Assembly: GCA_030037185.1 (NCBI GenBank)
Contig: JASHRR010000889.1
Span: forward strand, 1 to 13,489
Direction of reading: 5' to 3'
From: Xanthobacteraceae bacterium
Lineage (GTDB): Bacteria; Pseudomonadota; Alphaproteobacteria; Rhizobiales; Xanthobacteraceae
Length of the DNA: 13,489 nucleotides
Shown: positions 6,566 to 12,223 of the stretch, piece by piece
Layout: each line of letters begins with the position of its first letter
Position numbering within the stretch: position 1 is the first letter of the stretch
Program-made: the position numbers and the translations under genes
Notes under the pieces: model-generated
Database searches by the model: none
The model's input: the letters and a program-made list of their open reading frames with translations, nothing else
What the model was told of the DNA's origin: nothing

Positions 6566-7540
6566 TCACTCGACCTTCAGGCCGAGTCGGCGCACCAGCG
6601 GTCCCCATTTGCGCTGTTCGCGATCAATGTCGGCGGCATATTGCTCGGGCGTCGAGGTCAGCACATCCCCGCCGTCGGCTGCAATGCGGGCCCTCACATC
6701 GTCGAGCGCCACCGCCTTGCGCAATTCCTCGTTGAGGCGCGTTACGATGTCGGCCGGGGTCCCGGCCGGGGCCATCAGGCCGTAGTGCAGCACGGCCTCG
6801 AAGCCCGGCAGACCGGATTCCGCAATGGTCGGCACGTCCGGCATCAGGCTCAAGCGCTCGGCGCCGGCAGTCGCGAGCGCCCGCAGGGTCCCGGCTTGGA
6901 GATTACCCATGGCCGGCGCCAGCACGTTGAACGCGATTGGCACGTGGCCGCCGACGAGATCATTGGTGAGCGGACCGGTGCCTTTGTAGGTCACAATGGT
7001 GAAGTCGATCCCGGCGGCCACCTTTAACAGCTCTGCGGAGAGGAAACCCCCGGTGCCGGGCGGCGGCGTGCCGACGTTGAGCTTGCCGGGCTCGCGCTTG
7101 GCCATGGCGATCAGATCCATCACCGTGTGCGCCGGGAACGCCGTGGTGGTCATCAATACGATCGGGGTGGTGGCGATCAACCCGATGGGCGTGAAATCCC
7201 GCCGCGGATCGTAACCCGGATGGGCGTAGAGCGCCGGATTAATGGCCGTGATGCCGGTGTGAGACATCACGATGGTGTAGCCGTCCGGCGCTGCTTTTGC
7301 GGCCGCCCGCATGCCGATCACACCGGCGACGCCGCCGCGGTTGTCTATGATCAGCTGCTGGCGGAGGCCCGAGGCGAGCTTTTCCGCCACAACGCGCGCG
7401 ACCGCGTCGACGCCGCCCCCGGCCGGAAACGGCACGATCAAGGTAATCGGGCGCGCCGGATAGGTCTGCGCCACACTTGTTGCACAGGCTGCGGCGAGTG
7501 CGACAGCGGCCACCGCGAGAAAACCAAAGCCTCTCACCAT
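6566..7540 (-). CDS. Bug-family (TctC-type) tripartite tricarboxylate transporter substrate-binding protein
   Basis: Periplasmic binding protein of 324 residues. A signal peptide at 1-24 (hydrophobic FLAVAAVALAAACA, probable cut after SVA) is followed by the family's signature mature start QTYPARPITLIVPFPAGGG and then DAVAR. Other Bug marks are LIIDNRGGVAGVIGM, APDGYTIVM, GTGPLTNDLVGGHVPIAFN, LRALATAGAERLSLMPDVPT and the C-terminal GLMAPAGTPADIVTRLNEELRKA. Such proteins bind carboxylates and related small molecules for TctAB-type transporters or for signalling. The ATG at 7540 has an AGGCGAGA site just upstream; an open frame to 7630 adds residues unlike a signal peptide. No membrane subunits (tctA/tctB) are nearby, which is usual for this greatly expanded family. 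Ligand unknown. Confidence 0.95.
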   Translation of the reverse strand: MVRGFGFLAVAAVALAAACATSVAQTYPARPITLIVPFPAGGGVDAVARVVAEKLASGLRQQLIIDNRGGVAGVIGMRAAAKAAPDGYTIVMSHTGITAINPALYAHPGYDPRRDFTPIGLIATTPIVLMTTTAFPAHTVMDLIAMAKREPGKLNVGTPPPGTGGFLSAELLKVAAGIDFTIVTYKGTGPLTNDLVGGHVPIAFNVLAPAMGNLQAGTLRALATAGAERLSLMPDVPTIAESGLPGFEAVLHYGLMAPAGTPADIVTRLNEELRKAVALDDVRARIAADGGDVLTSTPEQYAADIDREQRKWGPLVRRLGLKVE

Positions 7541-7579
7541 TTCTCGCCTCGCTGTCTCAGAACCCGATGGGGTGCCTCC

Positions 7580-7594
7580 AACGCTTAACGCGTT
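7580..7594. promoter_or_regulatory. small dyad upstream of the Bug-family gene
   Basis: AACGC-TTAAC-GCGTT is a perfect five-pair dyad centred about 47 bases before the binding-protein start codon, in the place expected for a promoter or operator. No -35/-10 pair could be assigned. It may be chance. Confidence 0.2.
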
Positions 7595-7702
7595 CCTGCG
7601 AGCGCCTTCGGACGGCCCCGAAATCATCAATCAGCGCCGCAGGGATTGCGGCTCCCTCGCTGCGCCAGGACGATGGACAACTTGCGCACACGCGCATCGC
7701 CG

Positions 7703-7720
7703 AAAAAAACCAGTATGGTT
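7703..7720 (-). terminator. short hairpin with T-run, second of a tandem pair
   Basis: On the minus strand AACCA-TAC-TGGTT forms a five-pair stem, its last two Ts opening a run of seven (7709-7703). It lies just beyond the stronger hairpin at 7728-7760 and probably acts as a back-up stop for transcripts from the DUF465 gene. Confidence 0.5.
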
Positions 7721-7760
7721 AAAATACAACCGCCGGCCTCGCTGTCGAGGGCCGGCGGTT
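7721..7760 (-). terminator. strong rho-independent terminator for the minus-strand DUF465 gene
   Basis: The arms AACCGCCGGCC (7728-7738) and GGCCGGCGGTT (7750-7760) pair over 11 bases. The loop can extend to an inner CCTCG/CGAGG stem with one bulge. On the minus strand it is followed by GTATTTT (7727-7721). It lies 45 bases after the stop of the DUF465 gene and before the promoter region of the Bug-family gene, so it separates two minus-strand units. Confidence 0.75.
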
Positions 7761-7804
7761 TGAGAACCTGACAGTGCAATTAAGGCCGAGGCTCAAAGCC
7801 GAGA

Positions 7805-7984
7805 TCAGTGGACACTCGCATTTCGGGTCAGTCGCGCTATCTCATCCTTAAGTTGCAATTTACGACGCTTTAATTCGCGCAATTCGAGATCGTCTGTGGA
7901 CGGATGCTTGAGCGCCTCAGCCAATTCGTCTTCAAGCATCCGATGCCGCTGTTCGAGTTCTGCAAGATGCGTCGAAGTAGCCAT
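7805..7984 (-). CDS. DUF465 (YdcH-like) small coiled-coil protein, 59 aa
   Basis: Small cytosolic protein reading MATSTHLAELEQRHRMLEDE... and later DLELRELKRRKLQLKDEIAR. The LxxLExxHRxLxxEL first helix and the K/R-rich KRRKLQLKDEI second helix are the DUF465 pattern: a short helical hairpin rich in Glu, Leu and Lys. The function of this family is not established. The ATG at 7984 has an AGGAG site about 10 bases upstream, and the stop TGA is at 7805-7807. It faces away from a second DUF465 gene (8485-8691) and is followed by two terminators, so it is a single-gene unit. Its shortness makes it easy to miss in automatic calls. Confidence 0.85.
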   Translation of the reverse strand: MATSTHLAELEQRHRMLEDELAEALKHPSTDDLELRELKRRKLQLKDEIARLTRNASVH

Positions 7985-8290
7985 ATATCCGAGTCTCCTT
8001 GGTCAGATTGCAGCCTGACGACGGCGTTGTGACATGAGGATAAAATCAAGTCGATGCGACAAATCCGGTGCGGATCGCCGTTATGGTACCATCTAACCGC
8101 CAGTGGTTTCATGTCGTTCACTAAAATTTTTAGTGTGATCTAAATGTCGCAGGCTACCCGCGTAAACTGCCCTCCCGACAACTTAATCCTGTGGCAAGCT
8201 TTACGGGAGCATCGCCGGGTCAATCGTGATATTGCCAGTCAGAATTTCGAGGTGTGCGCGGTAGAGGCCAGGACGCCCCTCCCTACCTCC
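7985..8290. other. divergent intergenic region between the two DUF465 genes
   Basis: This stretch must contain the promoter for the minus-strand DUF465 gene and probably one for the plus-strand operon. It is more AT-rich than its surroundings near 8110-8150 and holds the palindrome at 8119-8135. Open frames crossing it (for example 8144-8431 plus) run into the repeat element and are not gene-like. Confidence 0.5.
8119..8135. promoter_or_regulatory. perfect 17-base palindrome, candidate operator
   Basis: CACTAAAA-T-TTTTAGTG has two exact eight-base arms around one T, in an AT-rich patch within otherwise GC-rich DNA. It lies 135 bases before the minus-strand DUF465 start and 350 bases before the plus-strand one. 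The symmetry and length suit a dimeric regulator site. As RNA, the loop would be tight and the stem AT-rich, so a terminator is less likely. No regulator gene lies nearby. Confidence 0.45.
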
Positions 8291-8453
8291 GTAGGGTGGG
8301 TTAGCCCGATCGGTCCGCGCCAGGCGCGGCCCGGTGGCAAGCTCCGGCGTAGCCACTGCCTTCGCTCGGGGGGCGGTGGAACACGCCTGAAAGTTTATCA
8401 TCGGGCCTGCCAAAGGCCGGTCAATGGCTAATCCGACCTGCGCAAAGCGCAGG
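8291..8453. repeat. structured repeat-like element with terminal inverted repeats and internal hairpins
   Basis: The left end GTAGGGTGGGTTAGCC (8291-8306) and right end GGCTAATCCGACCTGC (8426-8441) pair imperfectly (12 of 16). Inside are CCGCGC-CAG-GCGCGG (8315-8329), CCACTGCC/GGCGGTGG (8353-8360 with 8372-8379) and GGCCT/AGGCC (8404-8418). At the right edge CCTGCGC-AAA-GCGCAGG (8437-8453) is a perfect seven-pair hairpin. The GTAGGGTGGGTTAGC core resembles a palindromic intergenic repeat I recall from many proteobacterial genomes. It ends 31 bases before the DUF465-purEK operon, so it would be in the leader if transcription starts upstream. A small non-coding RNA or leader structure is an alternative. 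Confidence 0.5.
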
Positions 8454-8484
8454 GAGGGCGCGACATTGGAATTCGGCGGCTGCG

Positions 8485-8691
8485 ATGACCAACGAAGAAG
8501 TAACCGAGCTGAAGGCACAGCTCGAGCGGTTGCGGCAGGAGCATCGCGATCTTGACGCCGCGATTGAAGCGCTGCAAGCCGTCCCGGGGGCCGATCTCCT
8601 GCAGGTTCAGCGCCTGAAGAAACGCAAGCTCATCTTACGCGATCGAATTAGTTTCATTGAGGATCAACTGACGCCGGACATCATTGCGTGA
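8485..8691 (+). CDS. DUF465 (YdcH-like) small protein, first gene of the purEK operon
   Basis: A 68-residue helical protein: [20 protein letters not shown], then [24 protein letters not shown]. The HRDLDAAI and [13 protein letters not shown] segments are the DUF465 signature and align with the 59-residue paralogue at 7805-7984, although that copy is on the other strand and more divergent at its C-terminus. A DUF465 gene directly before purE is an arrangement I recall from related alphaproteobacteria. The family function is unknown. Its ribosome site is weak (GGCGG about 7 bases upstream of ATG8485). Its TGA overlaps the purE GTG in a GTGA, so purE translation probably depends on ribosomes leaving this gene. 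Confidence 0.87.
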   Translation: MTNEEVTELKAQLERLRQEHRDLDAAIEALQAVPGADLLQVQRLKKRKLILRDRISFIEDQLTPDIIA

Positions 8692-9194
8692 GTTCCGTGT
8701 CTGCAAGACCTGTCGCCGTTATCATGGGCAGCCAATCCGATTGGGCGACGATGAAACATGCCGCCGATACACTTGACGCGCTCGGCATCGCTTACGAAGC
8801 CCGCATCGTTTCGGCGCATCGCACACCAGACCGACTCTACGCGTTTGCCAAGGGTGCCAAGGCCGCCGGAGTTCGGGTGATCATCGCGGGCGCCGGCGGC
8901 GCGGCCCATCTGCCCGGCATGACGGCGTCGATGACCATCCTCCCGGTATTCGGCGTCCCGGTTGAATCCAAGGCCCTGGCCGGCGTCGATTCGCTTTATT
9001 CGATCGTCCAGATGCCGCCCGGGGTTCCGGTCGGCACACTCGCTATCGGCCGCGCTGGAGCGATCAATGCCGCACTGCTCGCCGCGGGCGTATTGGCGCT
9101 TAACGACGACGCGCTCGCGGATCGACTCCAGGCGTGGCGCAGGCGCCAGACCGACGCAGTGGCTGATGCGCCGTTCAGCGGGGGCGGCGGGTGA
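8688..9194 (+). CDS. purE: N5-carboxyaminoimidazole ribonucleotide mutase (class I PurE)
   Basis: Moves the carboxyl group of N5-CAIR to give CAIR, step 6 of de novo purine synthesis. The 168 residues match bacterial class I PurE almost throughout. [10 protein letters not shown] is at 13-22, the active-site SAHRTP loop at 42-47 contains the catalytic His, and [12 protein letters not shown] spans 67-78. These are followed by [22 protein letters not shown] and [22 protein letters not shown]. The GTG at 8688 overlaps the DUF465 stop by four bases. The stop at 9192-9194 in turn overlaps the purK GTG. The C-terminal tail after about residue 145 ([18 protein letters not shown]) is loose and Gly-rich, so it is probably a non-structural extension. 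The presence of PurK next door confirms the bacterial two-step route. Confidence 0.98.
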   Translation: MSSVSARPVAVIMGSQSDWATMKHAADTLDALGIAYEARIVSAHRTPDRLYAFAKGAKAAGVRVIIAGAGGAAHLPGMTASMTILPVFGVPVESKALAGVDSLYSIVQMPPGVPVGTLAIGRAGAINAALLAAGVLALNDDALADRLQAWRRRQTDAVADAPFSGGGG

Positions 9195-10282
9195 CCTCTT
9201 TTGCCCCGCCATCGGTTGGCCCGGACGCCACCATCGGGATTCTCGGCGGCGGCCAGCTCGGCCGCATGCTCGCGATGGCGGCGGCCCGCCTCGGTTTCAA
9301 GTGCCATGTGCTGTGCCCCGAGCCCGCCTCACCGGCATTCGACGTGGTGCGTCGGGTCACCGAGGCCGACTACAGCGACAAGGGCGCCCTCGACCGCTTC
9401 GCCGATGACGTCGATGCCATCACATATGAGTTTGAGAACGTTCCGGCCGAAACGGCGGCATTTCTCGCCGCCCGTAAACCCGTGCTGCCGGACCCCAAGG
9501 TGCTCGCCATCACCCAGGATCGGCTCGCGGAAAAAAACTTCGTCGCCTCGCTCGGCATCACGACTGCCCCTTACGCGGTTGCCGGGTCAGAAAGCGAACT
9601 TGCCAAGTCACTGTTGTCGGTCGGGTGTCCTGCGGTTCTCAAGACCCGTCGCTTTGGCTATGACGGCAAGGGCCAGGCGATGCTGCATTGCCCTGATCAC
9701 GCGATCGCCGCGTGGACCGGGCTCGGCGGCCAGCCCTCGATCGTCGAAGCGTTCGTGCCTTTCGAACGCGAAATCTCCGTCGTAGCGGCCCGTGGCCGCG
9801 ATGGGAAAATCGAGTGCTTCGACGTCGCCGAGAATGAGCACAGCAACCATATCCTCAAGGTTTCGCGGATACCCGCCGACGTGACGCCGGCAGTCGCCGG
9901 CGAGGCGCGCCGGATCGCCGGGCGGATTGCCGAAGCATTCGGCTATGTGGGCGTGCTGGCGGTTGAGATGTTTGTCGTTGCGGATGGCGCCGGACATTGC
10001 GTGATCGTGAACGAGATCGCCCCGCGCGTGCACAACTCCGGCCACTGGACGCTCGACGCCTGCTCGGTATCGCAATTCGAGCAGCATATCCGGGCGGTCG
10101 CGGGGTGGCCGCTGGCCGTGCCGCTGCGCCACGGACGCGCCGAGATGGTCAACCTCATCGGCGACGAGATCACGACCTACCGTCAATGGCTGGACGTGCC
10201 GGGCGCTTGCGTCCATCTTTACGGCAAGCAGGCGGTGCGGCCAGATCGCAAGATGGGCCATGTTACGCGGACCCTGTTGTGA
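9191..10282 (+). CDS. purK: N5-carboxyaminoimidazole ribonucleotide synthase (PurK), ATP-grasp family
   Basis: Uses ATP and bicarbonate to convert AIR into N5-CAIR for PurE. The protein has 363 residues, near the usual length. The N-terminal nucleotide-fold motif [11 protein letters not shown] is at 16-26, with [10 protein letters not shown] further on. The ATP-grasp core contains [33 protein letters not shown] and [13 protein letters not shown]. The catalytic end carries [17 protein letters not shown], and the C-terminal domain [18 protein letters not shown]. The GTG at 9191 overlaps the purE stop as GTGA. Its own TGA (10280-10282) overlaps the next GTG in the same way. All expected motifs are intact. 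Confidence 0.98.
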   Translation: MTSFAPPSVGPDATIGILGGGQLGRMLAMAAARLGFKCHVLCPEPASPAFDVVRRVTEADYSDKGALDRFADDVDAITYEFENVPAETAAFLAARKPVLPDPKVLAITQDRLAEKNFVASLGITTAPYAVAGSESELAKSLLSVGCPAVLKTRRFGYDGKGQAMLHCPDHAIAAWTGLGGQPSIVEAFVPFEREISVVAARGRDGKIECFDVAENEHSNHILKVSRIPADVTPAVAGEARRIAGRIAEAFGYVGVLAVEMFVVADGAGHCVIVNEIAPRVHNSGHWTLDACSVSQFEQHIRAVAGWPLAVPLRHGRAEMVNLIGDEITTYRQWLDVPGACVHLYGKQAVRPDRKMGHVTRTLL

Positions 10283-11022
10283 AGCTGAGCGCAATCATCA
10301 TTACCCGCAACGAGGCTCGTAACATCATGGCGTGCCTCGACAGCGTCGCGTTTTGCGATGAGCGCATCGTGGTGGACTGCGGCAGCACCGATGACACCGT
10401 CAAAATCGCCGAAGCAGCAGGTGCCGCTGTGGTGATCCGCCCGTGGGCCGGCTTCGGCGCCCAGAAGAACTTCGCACTGTCGCGGGCGCGCGGCGACTGG
10501 GTGCTGTCGATCGACGCCGATGAGCGCGTATCGGCGCCGCTTGCCGGGGAGATCCTCTCCGCCATCCGCGCAGCGTCCGCCTGTGGCTACGAAATCGCCA
10601 GGCTTTCTACCTTCCTGGGGCGGCCGATGCGCCATTCCGGCTGGTCTCCAGACTACGTGCTGCGTCTGTTCCGTCGCGAAAAGGCGCGCTTTAACGGCGA
10701 TCTGGTCCACGAACGCGTCATTTGCGAAGGACCGATTGGCCGTCTGTCGGGCGTACTCGATCATCATCCGGTGTTGCGGCTTGAAGATGCCCTGCGGCGG
10801 GTGGACAGCTATTCGACGGCTGGCGCTGACATGTTTGCGGCGTCGCGGCGGATTTCCTTCTCCAGCGGAATAACCCATGGCTTGTGGTCGTTTTTGCGTG
10901 CCTACGTCGTCAAGCTTGGGTTTCTCGACGGTCGGGAAGGCTTTCTGCTCGCAGTCGCCAACGCCGAAGGGACATACTACCGATACATGAAGGCCTGGCT
11001 CGCAGGGCGCCGACGTGAATAA
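10279..11022 (+). CDS. family 2 glycosyltransferase, WaaE/KdtX-like (lipopolysaccharide core)
   Basis: Transfers a sugar from a nucleotide donor, probably onto the inner core of lipopolysaccharide at the cytoplasmic face. Its 247 residues follow the WaaE/KdtX plan. SAIIITRNEARNI is at 4-16, VVDCGSTDDTV at 31-41, and RPWAGFGAQKNFALSRARGDWVL leads to the metal-binding DAD at 79-81. GWSPDYVLRLFRR and a VHE motif (DLVHERV) follow. A hydrophobic or amphipathic region near 185-215 (SGITHGLWSFLRAYVVKLGFLDG) is typical of this group and may touch the membrane. The GTG at 10279 overlaps the purK stop by four bases; the much longer open frame to 9997 is antiparallel-frame reading inside purK. Acceptor and sugar cannot be told from sequence. 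Beta-1,4-glucosyl transfer is the best-known activity in the family. Confidence 0.9.
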   Translation: MKLSAIIITRNEARNIMACLDSVAFCDERIVVDCGSTDDTVKIAEAAGAAVVIRPWAGFGAQKNFALSRARGDWVLSIDADERVSAPLAGEILSAIRAASACGYEIARLSTFLGRPMRHSGWSPDYVLRLFRREKARFNGDLVHERVICEGPIGRLSGVLDHHPVLRLEDALRRVDSYSTAGADMFAASRRISFSSGITHGLWSFLRAYVVKLGFLDGREGFLLAVANAEGTYYRYMKAWLAGRRRE

Positions 11023-11866
11023 CCTGATTTCGGTGATCGTCTCCACCTACAATCGAGAGGATGCCCTCCAGGCGGTGTTGCGCGCGCTGTCGCACCAGTC
11101 TGATCGTAATTTCGAAATCGTCGTCGCTGACGACGGCTCGGGCCCCGCCACCGCCCGCCTCGTGCGCGAATGGGCTTTACGGACGGCGCTGCCGATCAAG
11201 CATGTGTGGCATGACGACCACGGCTTTCGGCTGTCGGATATTCGCAATCGCGGCATTCGCGAGAGCGCCGGCCTATACATTGTCTTTCTCGACGGCGATT
11301 GCATTGCCCGGCCGAATTTCGTTGCGCGGCATCGCCGGCTGTCCGAGCCGGGGTGGTTCGTCACGGGTACCCGCATCCTGCTGTCGCCGCAGTTGACCGA
11401 CTGCATTCTTCGTCAGCGGCTCGAGCCCGAATCATGGGGACTTGCGCGCTGGCTCTCTCCGCGCGTGCGTGGTGAGCTCAATCGCTTTGCGCCTCTGCTC
11501 GACCTGCGGCTCGGTGCGATGCGCAAGTTAACCGCGTGGCGCTGGCGCGGGGCGCGCGGCAGCAACATGGCATTCTGGAGGGCGGATCTGGAAAAGGTCG
11601 ACGGTTTCGACGCCTCGTTCAGCGGTTGGGGCCGCGAGGATTCCGACCTGTTCATCCGCCTCATTCGCGCCGGCGTGCGCCGCAAGGATGGCCGGTTCGC
11701 AACCGGCGTCCTGCATCTGTGGCATCCGGAAGCCGACCGCTCCCGGCTGGCGGAAAATGATCGCCAGCTCGACGAGGTGCTGAACTCGACCCGCACCCGG
11801 GCGCGGCGCGGACTCTCCATGGCGACCGAACCCTCTCCTCAACCTTCCGCCACCGGTACGGGGTAA
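11015..11866 (+). CDS. family 2 glycosyltransferase with C-terminal galactosyltransferase-like domain
   Basis: GT-A fold transferase of 283 residues. The N-terminal part has ISVIVSTYNREDAL (5-18), EIVVADDGSG (34-43) and metal-binding DGD at 93-95 in VFLDGDCIARPNF. The C-terminal part has RGSNMAFWRADLEKVDGFD and GWGREDSDL (204-212), followed by HLWHP. This ED motif is the acceptor-binding region shared with chondroitin-polymerase and galactosyltransferase-like (Glyco_transf_7C) proteins. The GTG at 11015 lies eight bases inside the end of the preceding gene (GTGAATAA), so it is the last member of the coupled operon. The C-terminal tail after about residue 255 is low complexity (Arg/Ser/Pro/Thr). 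It likely builds surface polysaccharide together with the upstream transferase; donor and acceptor are unknown. Confidence 0.9.
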   Translation: MNNLISVIVSTYNREDALQAVLRALSHQSDRNFEIVVADDGSGPATARLVREWALRTALPIKHVWHDDHGFRLSDIRNRGIRESAGLYIVFLDGDCIARPNFVARHRRLSEPGWFVTGTRILLSPQLTDCILRQRLEPESWGLARWLSPRVRGELNRFAPLLDLRLGAMRKLTAWRWRGARGSNMAFWRADLEKVDGFDASFSGWGREDSDLFIRLIRAGVRRKDGRFATGVLHLWHPEADRSRLAENDRQLDEVLNSTRTRARRGLSMATEPSPQPSATGTG

Positions 11867-12223
11867 TCGCTCGGGTCCCCGCTCGCGCGGAGAATCGCGC
11901 GCGCGATTGAGGAAAGGCAATATTTGCCAAGCTGTGCGGCGCTTTCGGTGCCGAACTGAAGCAGTGCGATTACCTGCAGTTGCTGTGTTCTATCCACCGA
12001 AAATGACCGGCCACAAGACGCCATCCTTATAGCGGGGGGTGATCTGCGGCCGGTGATCTCGCAACAGCCTGCCGGATACGCCCTCAAGACTGTCGACAAG
12101 CTTTGAGACGCCATCTTATTTTCGCCGGCTCATGCGCCAGCGCCCCGCTGTCCGTCATGGCCGCATACGGTTCGCAACCAAAGAAAGGCCACGCCTCCTC
12201 CCCGACGGGTTTCGGCGCGCAAG
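11867..12223. other. gap between convergent glycosyltransferase and UbiD genes
   Basis: 357 bases with no supported gene. A loopless 16-base palindrome AATCGCGCGCGCGATT (11893-11908) follows the glycosyltransferase stop by 26 bases and could help end the operon transcript, but there is no T-run. A 91-codon minus frame (11839-12114) covers most of the gap. It overlaps the transferase end, resembles no family I know and has poor codon bias. AGACGCCATC occurs at two places (near 12014 and 12107). Confidence 0.5.

Noticed and set aside
8144..8431. 95-codon plus-strand frame before the DUF465 gene
   Set aside because: Most of it is translation of the structured repeat (VGWVSPIG...); no family features.
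9608..10294. 228-codon minus-strand frame opposite purK
   Set aside because: Shadow of purK, whose motifs are complete on the plus strand.
11839..12114. 91-codon minus-strand frame in the gap before the UbiD gene
   Set aside because: Overlaps the end of a real gene, shows no recognised motif and weak codon bias; not enough to call a gene.
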